Assembly: GCA_905235955.1 (NCBI GenBank)
Contig: CAJONN010000050.1
Location: 1-14,274 of the forward strand
Reading direction: 5' to 3'
DNA from: an uncultured Marinilabiliaceae bacterium
Lineage (GTDB): Bacteria > Bacteroidota > Bacteroidia > Bacteroidales > Marinilabiliaceae
DNA: 14,274 nucleotides
Positions 1 to 6,280 of this stretch are shown here, one piece after another. Made by a program: the position numbers and the translations under genes. Position 1 is the first letter of the stretch, and every line of letters starts with the position of its first letter. Under the pieces are notes generated by a model. It saw nothing but the letters and a program-made list of their open reading frames with translations, was not told the origin of the DNA and made no database searches.

Positions 1-169
1 CTCAAACAGAAAATCGTTTTTAACGCTTCGCTACGATAATTTTCTTAACGCTCCGTGCCAAAGGCGACAACCGCGAGGTGAAAATCGGGTTCCGTACTAG
101 TTGTTGAAAGCAATTTGTTGGTTATATTTCTTTCGCCCATTCGGGGCTACTTTACTTGCGAAACTTGAG
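1..169 (-). repeat. Partial copy of a dispersed inverted-repeat (MITE-like) element
   Basis: This non-coding stretch matches the reverse complement of the left half of the element at 10828-11175. Bases 24-87 are identical to the reverse complement of 10919-10982, and similarity continues less perfectly to base 169. It ends with the same terminal motif as the other copy, ACTTGCGAAACTTGAG at 154-169. The match already holds at base 1, so the rest of the copy must lie outside the window. No ORF of substance occurs in it. It sits directly upstream of the cdaA promoter. Confidence 0.85.
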
Positions 170-230
170 TAAAATAAAAAATTAGAATTAATAGAATACC
201 TCATAGAGTTCAATAGAGCCTCAGATTATG

Positions 231-238
231 TATATTTG
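231..238 (+). promoter_or_regulatory. Putative Bacteroidota -7 promoter box for cdaA
   Basis: TATATTTG fits the Bacteroidota sigma-70 -7 consensus TAnnTTTG and lies 23 bases before the cdaA start codon, which implies a very short 5' leader. I see no good TTTG-type -33 box at the expected distance, so the call rests on the -7 box and its position. Confidence 0.5.
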
Positions 239-261
239 TAGCCTTGAAAATATAAGTTTGT

Positions 262-1026
262 ATGTCCCCATTTTTTGAAATACGACTATTTGATGTAATT
301 GATATAGTGCTATGTGCCTATATAATGAATGCAATCTATAAGCTAATGAAAGGCACTGTAGCATTGTCGATAGTGGTGTCGATAGTTGGCTTTTTGTTGC
401 TATGGTTTATTGTTAGGGCACTCAAAATGTCGATGCTTTCAGGCATAATGGATAGCTTTATCAGCATCGGCTTGTTGGCACTGATTATCATATTTCAGCA
501 AGAAGTACGCCGATTTTTGGTGATGATAGGCTCAAAATACGATGTTATCAGAAAATATGGTATCGACAATGCATTGGCTGTTGACGAACAAGATACTGAT
601 TTTGTTTCGAGCATAGTGAAGTCGTGCGACAATATGTCGAAAACAAAAACTGGAGCGCTGATAGTTATTGCGCGTAGCGTAGGACTGAAAGACTTTATAG
701 CTACAGGCGACGAAATAAATGCAGAATATTCGCAGCAACTCATTGAAACAATATTCTTCAAAAACACTCCTCTACACGATGGAGCTATGATTGTGGATAA
801 ACACAAAATATTGGCTGCAGCGTGCATATTGCCAGTGTCGCAAAAAATGGACATACCAAAGCATTTTGGTTTGCGACATCGTTCGGCATTGGGCATAACA
901 GAAGTGAGTGATGCAATAGCAATAGTAGTGTCAGAAGAAACGGGGCACATCACTTTGTTTGACCGTGGCACATTTATTGGCATCGACACAGTTATGGAGC
1001 TGGGTGAACAATTGGAGAAAATGTAA
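262..1026 (+). CDS. cdaA: Diadenylate cyclase CdaA (membrane-bound)
   Basis: It makes cyclic di-AMP from two ATP at the cytoplasmic face of the inner membrane. The 254-residue protein has the usual CdaA layout. Hydrophobic segments fill about residues 10-80 (around 10-30, 33-53 and 60-80). A DAC catalytic domain spans about residues 95-240. The two diagnostic motifs are intact: DGA at 173-175 (in NTPLHDGAMIV) and RHR at 205-207 (in LRHRSALG), which bind ATP and metal. Length is near the family norm of roughly 250-280. The next gene starts 22 bases downstream and is probably cotranscribed. In many Bacteroidales folP lies upstream of cdaA, but here the visible upstream DNA is a repeat. The ATG at 262 directly precedes the first membrane segment, so the start is likely right. 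Confidence 0.95.
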   Translation: MSPFFEIRLFDVIDIVLCAYIMNAIYKLMKGTVALSIVVSIVGFLLLWFIVRALKMSMLSGIMDSFISIGLLALIIIFQQEVRRFLVMIGSKYDVIRKYGIDNALAVDEQDTDFVSSIVKSCDNMSKTKTGALIVIARSVGLKDFIATGDEINAEYSQQLIETIFFKNTPLHDGAMIVDKHKILAAACILPVSQKMDIPKHFGLRHRSALGITEVSDAIAIVVSEETGHITLFDRGTFIGIDTVMELGEQLEKM

Positions 1027-1048
1027 ACACACACACAAGGGTAGCGCA

Positions 1049-1915
1049 ATGGCAAGTAGAGTAGTGATATGTGGCAAAGGAACGGTGCTGGGCAATGCAC
1101 TATCAGCCTATCTGAAAGATAAAGGATATGAACTCACAATGCTCTCTGCCGACGACCTTACGCGCACACCTGCACCTATGCTTGCCAAGCGCATCGATGG
1201 ATGTTATGCCGTCTGCAATACGGTTGGAGCCAACTTTGTAGCAAAATGGTCAGACCGATATGTGCACGATATATATTGTAGCCGAATGTTATCTATACGC
1301 GCTGTTATAGAGGCGCTCAGATATTGCAAAGATAAACCACAAGTAGTTTTGCAACTCTCCAATGCCATGATTTATGACCCCTATGAAGTACATGACGACT
1401 TCTCAGTGCAATACGGTGAAACATTCACATCAGAAGTGGCGCAGATGGAAACCAAAGAGATAATGAAGCTACGCAAACGCTTGCCACAAGTGCGCTTAGT
1501 GTTGGTGCGATGTGGCTATATAATGAGCAAGTCGCATGGGCTATTTTCGCTACTCAAAAGGCTCTTTAGGCGCAAAATAAGTGGCTATGTGGGCGATGGT
1601 TATCAGTGCATTCCGATGATACACATCGACGATGCCGTGAAAGCTTGCGAAATGTTTATCAACAACGACAATGCCAATGGCATATTCAACCTCACTATAC
1701 CAGAAATGGCTTCGTTGCGCGAGCTATCTGAGGCATTTTCATCGAGAGACAAAAGTTTGCATTTCCCATTTATGGATATATTTGTTCGCATCCTGACGGG
1801 GCGCGCCATAGCATTGCTCGAACAAAATTGCAAAGTAGAGCCCAAACGCTTGCAAAATATGGGCTTTGAGTTTGAATATCCCAACGTCGATGCTATTGTT
1901 AGGTCGTTGTATTGA
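1049..1915 (+). CDS. SDR39U1/YfcH-like NAD(P)-binding epimerase family protein
   Basis: This is a 288-residue extended short-chain dehydrogenase/reductase-like protein. The N-terminus has a beta strand and a Gly-rich dinucleotide loop, GKGTVLG (residues 9-15), fitting GxGxxxG rather than the more usual GATGLIG. The middle and C-terminus resemble the YfcH/SDR39U1 family (TIGR01777): a short IHIDDAV stretch, GIFNLTIPE, and a C-terminal part ending in GFEFEYPNVDAIV. No substrate is established for most of this family, and a clear YxxxK catalytic pair is not evident, so activity is uncertain. The frame is open from 959, inside cdaA. I chose ATG 1049 because the Rossmann strand begins immediately after it and it clears the cdaA stop by 22 bases. 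It is probably in an operon with cdaA. Confidence 0.75.
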   Translation: MASRVVICGKGTVLGNALSAYLKDKGYELTMLSADDLTRTPAPMLAKRIDGCYAVCNTVGANFVAKWSDRYVHDIYCSRMLSIRAVIEALRYCKDKPQVVLQLSNAMIYDPYEVHDDFSVQYGETFTSEVAQMETKEIMKLRKRLPQVRLVLVRCGYIMSKSHGLFSLLKRLFRRKISGYVGDGYQCIPMIHIDDAVKACEMFINNDNANGIFNLTIPEMASLRELSEAFSSRDKSLHFPFMDIFVRILTGRAIALLEQNCKVEPKRLQNMGFEFEYPNVDAIVRSLY

Positions 1916-1922
1916 AAAATTG

Positions 1923-1930
1923 TAATTTTG
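1923..1930 (+). promoter_or_regulatory. Putative -7 promoter box before the LtaS-like gene
   Basis: TAATTTTG followed by CAC fits the Bacteroidota TAnnTTTG -7 box. It lies in the 40-base gap between the epimerase-like gene and the LtaS-like gene, 25 bases before the ATG. No convincing -33 box is seen. It suggests that the membrane enzyme can be transcribed separately from cdaA. Confidence 0.45.
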
Positions 1931-1955
1931 CACGTTTTTTGAGAGAAAGGTTAAG

Positions 1956-3800
1956 ATGAAACAAAGTTTGTCGAATGTATTGAAATTGGTGCAATTCTTA
2001 CTGATGCACTGCTTGTTTTGGTTAGTAACATTTTTGTTGCAACGCATACTCTTTATTTTTATCAATAGTAGCAAAGCCATCGATGTGCCACCAAGCGAAC
2101 TGATGTCGGCATTGTTGCACGGCATGGTTTTCGATGTTAGTATAGCGGGCTACTTGTCGTTGCTTTTTTGTGTTATTGTAGCTATAGGTTCGCAGTTTGT
2201 AAGCATAAGCAAATTGCTACATGTGTGCTACACCATTGCAGTAATACTTTCATCGGTAATTACCTTTTTGCTACCAGCCGACGGCATTATTTACGGCTTT
2301 TGGGGCTTCCACTACGATGCTACATGCATAGCCGCATCAACCACTGATGCCATCGAAATGTGGGCATTGGTAGTTTACCTTATAATATGTATAGCGTTGG
2401 TTATTGGCAACAATATGCTATTGCATTCGATGCTTGTGCGCATCATTAAAACTAAAATAGTTCCGCCTCAAAACATTGTAGGTAAGATAGTTAGTGCACT
2501 TATGATGCTTGTGATAGGTGCTGCTATGATAATACCCATACGTGGCGGCTTTGGCATAGCTCCACTGAGCAATAGCCGCGCATATTTTAGCCAATATCAG
2601 TTTGCTAATCATGTGGCAATGAATGCAGTATGGAACTTCTTGTATTCAACCAAACGTCTTGATAGTGCCTCGGCAGTATATCGTTATATGGATGATGCCG
2701 ATGCTGAAGCTATATTTAGCAAACTGACGCATCATACAGGTGAGCCAGTTGCCATCTTGAAAACACAACGCCCCAATATCATCTTCATCTTGCTCGAAAG
2801 CTTTTCGGCTCACGGTATAGAATATTTGGGCGGCGAAAATGCTACACCAAACATCAAAGCATTGCTCAAAGAGAGCGTCGCATTTAGTAATCTGATGGCA
2901 GCCAGCGACCGATCTGGCAAAGGACTTGTGGCGGCTATGTGTGGATATCCAGTGTTGCCAACATTTAGCATCATTCAGTATCCAAAAAAGACACAATCGT
3001 TATCATTCTTGCCTCGCAAACTGCGTGAAGTAGGCTATAATAGTCAGACATTTATATATGGTGGCGATCTCAATTTTAACAATTTCAATTCGTTAGTTAA
3101 TATTGCTGGCTTCGACCATGTTATTACTGAAGACGATTTTGGGGCCGAAACACGCGGACCAAAGTGGGGTACTCATGACGAATATACCTTTCGACGTTTG
3201 CTCGCCGAAGCCAACCAACAGCCACAACCATTTTTCGATTTCTACTTTACACTGTCGAGTCACGAGCCATTTATAGTGCCAATGGAAAAACAGTTGGACG
3301 ATGAATATCTCAACTCAATGTATTATACAGATAAATGTTTGGGCGAATTTATAGCCAATGCCAAGCAGCAAGAGTGGTGGAGCAACACGCTCGTTATACT
3401 TATGGCCGACCATGGGCATGGCGGACCGCAAAATGTAGGCGTTGACGACAAAAAACGCTTCAATATACCACTGATACTCACAGGTGGCGCATTGGCTTGT
3501 ACCGATACAATAGTGGCAAAAAAAGGTACGCAAATAGATTTGGCAGTAACGTTGCTCAATCAGCTTGGCATCGCAGCTGACGATTTTACCTTTAGCAAAG
3601 ACTTGCTCAACCCAACAACTACTGGTTACTCATTTTTTGACTTCAACGACGGATATGGCTATGTTGACGACAAAAACTATCAAGTGTACGACAATAGAGG
3701 TAATGTATGGTTGCGCCTTGATACACAAGCAGCTGAACCTGATACACTTACAGGTAGAGCCATATTGCAACTTATGTCGAACGATAATCAACGCAGATAA
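1956..3800 (+). CDS. LtaS-type sulfatase-fold phosphoglycerol/phosphoethanolamine transferase-like membrane enzyme
   Basis: A 614-residue membrane protein. Several hydrophobic segments occupy about residues 10-200 (near 10-38, 60-80, 90-108, 135-155 and 175-197), followed by a periplasmic alkaline-phosphatase/sulfatase-fold domain from about 270 to 550. Likely metal and active-site motifs are NIIFILLESFS with Glu281, the loop SDRSGKG (318-323), SSHEP with His436, and MADHGHG with Asp485/His486. LtaS relatives transfer phosphoglycerol from phosphatidylglycerol onto an acceptor. Gram-negative bacteria lack lipoteichoic acid, so the acceptor here is unknown and may be a glycan or lipid. In relatives the nucleophile is usually Thr; here Ser320 (or Ser318) takes that place, which fold members can tolerate. 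The stop codon abuts the next start (TAA then ATG), indicating cotranscription. Confidence 0.88.
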   Translation: MKQSLSNVLKLVQFLLMHCLFWLVTFLLQRILFIFINSSKAIDVPPSELMSALLHGMVFDVSIAGYLSLLFCVIVAIGSQFVSISKLLHVCYTIAVILSSVITFLLPADGIIYGFWGFHYDATCIAASTTDAIEMWALVVYLIICIALVIGNNMLLHSMLVRIIKTKIVPPQNIVGKIVSALMMLVIGAAMIIPIRGGFGIAPLSNSRAYFSQYQFANHVAMNAVWNFLYSTKRLDSASAVYRYMDDADAEAIFSKLTHHTGEPVAILKTQRPNIIFILLESFSAHGIEYLGGENATPNIKALLKESVAFSNLMAASDRSGKGLVAAMCGYPVLPTFSIIQYPKKTQSLSFLPRKLREVGYNSQTFIYGGDLNFNNFNSLVNIAGFDHVITEDDFGAETRGPKWGTHDEYTFRRLLAEANQQPQPFFDFYFTLSSHEPFIVPMEKQLDDEYLNSMYYTDKCLGEFIANAKQQEWWSNTLVILMADHGHGGPQNVGVDDKKRFNIPLILTGGALACTDTIVAKKGTQIDLAVTLLNQLGIAADDFTFSKDLLNPTTTGYSFFDFNDGYGYVDDKNYQVYDNRGNVWLRLDTQAAEPDTLTGRAILQLMSNDNQRR

Positions 3801-5075
3801 ATGAATATAAGCAGAACCGACATTGAAATAATGGCACCAGTAGGCTCGTATGAGTCGCTTATGGCAGCATTGCAAGCTGGTGCTGACTCAGTTTATTTTG
3901 GCATAGAACAGCTCAATATGCGTTCGCGTTCGTCAAACAACTTCACCAAAGACGACCTGCGCAAAATAGTTGAAATAGCCAACCAACACAATGTCAAAAC
4001 CTACCTCACCGTCAACACCGTCATCTACAACAACGAACTCTCGCTGATGCGCGAAGTGGTTGATGCTGCCAAAGAAAATGGAGTAACAGCCATCATAGCA
4101 TCAGACTTGGCAGTTATCACCTATGCCCGACAGATAGGCGTTGAAGTACACATATCAACACAATGCAACCTTACCAACGTAGAGGCAGTAAAGTTTTTTA
4201 GCCAAATGGCCGACGTAATGGTGCTTGCGCGTGAATGTAACATGGAGCAAGTGAAGGAGATACATCAAGCCATAGAGCGCGAAAATATCAGAGGACCCAA
4301 AGGCGACCTTGTCAAAATAGAGATGTTTGCCCATGGTGCACTCTGTATGGCAGTGAGTGGAAAATGCTATCTGAGTCTCAACACACTTGGCGAATCGGCC
4401 AATCGGGGCGCATGCTTGCAAGTGTGTCGACGTAGCTACCTCGTGCGCGACCGCGAAACAGGCACCGAACTCGAAGTTGACGGCAAATACATCATGTCGC
4501 CCAAAGACCTCAAAACCATTGACTTCATAGACCGCATGCTCGATGCAGGTGTGCGTGTGCTGAAAATAGAGGGGCGCGCTCGCTCGGCCGACTACGTATA
4601 CACCGTTGTAAAATGCTACAACGAAGCTATAAACGCCGTATGCAATGGTCAATATGACCAAATAGAAAAAGGACATTGGGACGAACAACTCTCCAAAGTC
4701 TTCAACAGAGGCTTTTGGGATGGCTATTATCTGGGGCAGAAAATGGGCGAATGGAGTGGCAGATATGGCAATATGGCAACAGAAAAAAAAGTATACATAG
4801 GCAAAGCTCAAAACTGCTTCTCGAAACTTGGCGTAGGCGAATTTGTAATGGAAACAGGCGAGCTAAGCGTAGGAGATAAAATAGTAGTGATGGGTGCAAC
4901 CACAGGCGTGCTCGAAGCTGAAGTAAGCGAACTGCGTGTAGCACTTTCGCCCACCAACATAGTGCGCAAAGGCGATGTATTCTCAATGCCAGTGCCAAAC
5001 AAAGTTCGTCGAAACGACAAACTATATAAAATAGTGCCCGCTGAAAAGGTAAACGATGGACAAGGAGCAAAATAA
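3801..5075 (+). CDS. U32 family protein, RlhA/TrhP-like RNA hydroxylation factor
   Basis: A 424-residue member of the so-called peptidase U32 family. It begins with a TIM-barrel-like domain (EIMAPVGSYESLMAALQAGADSV). The family signature ExFxxG[SA]xCx4GxCxxS is fully present at residues 174-192, and further cysteines at 205 and 209 complete a plausible Fe-S ligand set with Cys182 and Cys189. A small beta-rich domain lies C-terminal of about residue 335. In E. coli the relatives TrhP (YegQ) and RlhA (YdcP) act in prephenate-dependent hydroxylation of tRNA U34 and 23S rRNA C2501 respectively, so the older peptidase label is doubtful. I cannot tell which RNA this one serves. Translation is probably coupled to the preceding gene. 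The use of prephenate by relatives is notable because the chorismate/prephenate operon follows. Confidence 0.88.
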   Translation: MNISRTDIEIMAPVGSYESLMAALQAGADSVYFGIEQLNMRSRSSNNFTKDDLRKIVEIANQHNVKTYLTVNTVIYNNELSLMREVVDAAKENGVTAIIASDLAVITYARQIGVEVHISTQCNLTNVEAVKFFSQMADVMVLARECNMEQVKEIHQAIERENIRGPKGDLVKIEMFAHGALCMAVSGKCYLSLNTLGESANRGACLQVCRRSYLVRDRETGTELEVDGKYIMSPKDLKTIDFIDRMLDAGVRVLKIEGRARSADYVYTVVKCYNEAINAVCNGQYDQIEKGHWDEQLSKVFNRGFWDGYYLGQKMGEWSGRYGNMATEKKVYIGKAQNCFSKLGVGEFVMETGELSVGDKIVVMGATTGVLEAEVSELRVALSPTNIVRKGDVFSMPVPNKVRRNDKLYKIVPAEKVNDGQGAK

Positions 5076-5092
5076 CATCACGGATCTTTTCA

Positions 5093-5120
5093 TTTAATTG
5101 TTTAGCTTCGCTCAATTAAA
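5093..5120 (+). terminator. Hairpin after the U32 gene, possible terminator or repeat remnant
   Basis: TTTAATTG (5093-5100) pairs perfectly with CAATTAAA (5113-5120). An inner AGC/GCT pairing closes a TTC loop, with three unpaired T on the left side. It lies 18 bases after the U32 stop codon, where a terminator is expected, but no clean run of T follows (ATTTTAAC). The loop core AGCTTCGCT resembles the GCTTCGCTACG words of the dispersed repeat elsewhere in the window, so it may be a degraded small repeat. Confidence 0.4.
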
Positions 5121-5187
5121 ATTTTAACACAGAAGAAAAAATTAAAACTTTTCAGAGGTAAAGTGAACATCGTATAAATAGTTTTTA

Positions 5188-5195
5188 TATCTTCG
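5188..5195 (+). promoter_or_regulatory. Putative -7 promoter box of the aromatic amino acid operon
   Basis: TATCTTCG followed by CAGTG differs by one base from the Bacteroidota TAnnTTTG -7 box and has the typical downstream GCA. Transcription starting some 7 bases later would give a leader RNA of about 180 bases before pheA, carrying the whole short ORF and attenuator hairpins. I see no clear -33 box. Confidence 0.45.
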
Positions 5196-5228
5196 CAGTG
5201 TGAAATCAAAAGCAAACAAGAAAGAATT

Positions 5229-5309
5229 ATGTTCAACACCCGATTTTATATTGGCTTTTACTTTTACTTTTTTGGTTATCGCCAAGAAAAGGGTGGGTGT
5301 TGTATGTGA
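5229..5309 (+). CDS. Phe/Tyr-rich leader peptide of the pheA operon
   Basis: A 26-codon ORF, ATG to TGA, beginning about 30 bases after the predicted transcription start. It encodes six Phe and four Tyr; residues 6-17 read FYIGFYFYFFGY, with nine aromatic residues in twelve. The remaining tail is Gly/Cys-rich. It matches the classic attenuator leader peptides such as E. coli PheL, whose translation speed reports charged tRNA levels. Here the codon mix would report both Phe and Tyr, the end products of the operon's two branches. The peptide itself probably has no function after synthesis. The tract is T-rich, which favours Phe codons by chance. The alternation with TAC/TAT and the fit with the downstream hairpins are what make the call convincing. 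No strong ribosome binding site is visible, which is normal in this phylum. Confidence 0.8.
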   Translation: MFNTRFYIGFYFYFFGYRQEKGGCCM

Positions 5310-5362
5310 TGATAAAACGATAACGAACTAACAAAAGCCCACCCGAACAAGGTGGGTTTTTT
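5234..5362 (+). promoter_or_regulatory. Ribosome-mediated transcription attenuator of the aromatic operon
   Basis: Four segments make mutually exclusive pairs. Segment 1 (CAACACCC, 5234-5241) pairs over 8 bases with segment 2 (GGGTGTTG, 5295-5302), aided by TTTT 5244-5247 with AAAA 5287-5290 and TTGGC 5251-5255 with GCCAA 5281-5285. This hairpin encloses the Phe/Tyr codons. Segment 2 (GGGTGGGT, 5291-5298, then TTGT 5300-5303) can instead pair with segment 3 (GCCCACCC, 5337-5344, and ACAA 5331-5334) as an antiterminator. Segment 3 otherwise pairs with segment 4 (GGTGGG, 5351-5356) as a terminator. A ribosome stalled on 5256-5279 for lack of charged tRNA would break 1:2, leave 2 free for 3, and let transcription reach pheA. 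A ribosome running on to the stop at 5307 would cover 2 and permit termination. The pairings are read directly; the mechanism is inferred from known attenuators. Confidence 0.78.
5333..5362 (+). terminator. Attenuator terminator hairpin upstream of pheA
   Basis: CCCACC (5338-5343) pairs with GGTGGG (5351-5356) around the 7-base loop CGAACAA. The stem is extended by one G-U pair and four A-U pairs into the T run at 5357-5362. It ends 17 bases before the pheA ATG, a position that only makes sense as a conditional terminator for the operon. Confidence 0.85.
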
Positions 5363-5379
5363 GTTTTGATAGAGAAAAA

Positions 5380-6246
5380 ATGAAAGAGAAAAAAAGAGTG
5401 GCAATACAAGGCGTAGCCGGTGCAAACCATGAAATAGCAGCACGCGAATTTTTTGAAGGATACGACGTTGAAATAGTGCCTTGCATTACATTTGAAGAGC
5501 TATTCAACCGAGTACGCCAAGACCGTTCACTCTACGGCATAGTAGCCATTGAAAATACACTTGTTGGCTCAATACAGTCAAACTACACACTGCTTAAAGA
5601 TTCAGGCTTGGAGGTGATAGGCGAATACAAACTGCGCATCAAACACAACCTGATGGCACTGCCCGGCGTGAAAATGGAAGACCTCACCGAAGTGCGTTCA
5701 CATCCAATGGCACTGCGCCAATGCGAAGCCTTCTTTCGCGACTATCCGCACATACGCATCACCGAGAGCGACGACACAGCATTATCAGCCAAAGATGTAG
5801 CCGACAAGCAGCTCAGAACAGTGGGCGCCATCGCTCCAGAATTGGCAGCCAGCCTATATGGCCTCAACATATTACACAAAGGCATCGAAACCAACAAGAA
5901 AAACTTTACCCGATTCTTGGTAGTGAGCGACCGAGGACGCACCGAAATTGACGACCTATTGGCACAAAACCGCATCAACCGCTCGTCGATAGTATTTTCG
6001 CTACCCGGCAACGAAGTGGGCAGTTTGTCAAAAGTGCTAACAATACTCGCATTCTACGGCATCAACCTATCAAAAATACAGTCGAATCCTGTTGTTGGGC
6101 ACGAATGGGAATACCTATTCTATATAGACCTCTCATTCAACAACTACACACGCTACATACAAGCCCTCGATGCAGTTCGTCCGCTATGTGCCAAACTTGT
6201 TGTGCTTGGCGAATATGAAAACGGCAGGCAAAGCCACGAAGACTAA
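5380..6246 (+). CDS. pheA: Prephenate dehydratase
   Basis: It converts prephenate to phenylpyruvate in the Phe branch. The 288-residue protein has the two-lobed dehydratase domain at about residues 5-182, with the AIENTLVGSI stretch and the catalytic TRF motif at 177-179 (NFTRFLVV). A C-terminal ACT domain follows at about 203-280. In many PheA proteins the ACT domain binds Phe through GALV and ESRP motifs; here the matching sites read GSLS (214-217) and QSNP (234-237), so allosteric control by Phe may be altered. There is no N-terminal chorismate mutase domain as in E. coli PheA; that activity is supplied by the DAHP synthase fusion two genes on. The ATG follows the attenuator terminator by 17 bases. 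The next gene begins 34 bases after the stop. Confidence 0.95.
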   Translation: MKEKKRVAIQGVAGANHEIAAREFFEGYDVEIVPCITFEELFNRVRQDRSLYGIVAIENTLVGSIQSNYTLLKDSGLEVIGEYKLRIKHNLMALPGVKMEDLTEVRSHPMALRQCEAFFRDYPHIRITESDDTALSAKDVADKQLRTVGAIAPELAASLYGLNILHKGIETNKKNFTRFLVVSDRGRTEIDDLLAQNRINRSSIVFSLPGNEVGSLSKVLTILAFYGINLSKIQSNPVVGHEWEYLFYIDLSFNNYTRYIQALDAVRPLCAKLVVLGEYENGRQSHED

Positions 6247-6280
6247 ACATCAACCATACTGATAACAACTACAAAACGCT

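Noticed and set aside
959..1048. Upstream extension of the epimerase-like frame to an earlier ATG inside cdaA
   Set aside because: The extra 30 residues overlap cdaA in another frame and precede the Rossmann strand without homologous character. ATG 1049 fits the fold start.
495..1100. 201-codon leftward open frame over cdaA
   Set aside because: It is antisense to an unambiguous CdaA with both catalytic motifs. The translation is Cys/Ser-rich with no family resemblance.
4155..4811. 218-codon leftward open frame over the U32 gene
   Set aside because: It is a shadow of the forward gene, which has the complete U32 signature. The translation is aromatic- and Cys-rich with no recognisable domain.
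5229..5379. Riboswitch or T-box ahead of pheA
   Set aside because: I see no T-box consensus or recognisable aptamer core. The dense Phe/Tyr codons within a short ORF and the exclusive pairings fit ribosome-mediated attenuation better.
5233..5430. 65-codon leftward open frame across the pheA leader
   Set aside because: It runs antisense through the attenuator and into pheA. The forward leader ORF explains the sequence better, including stop placement relative to the hairpins.
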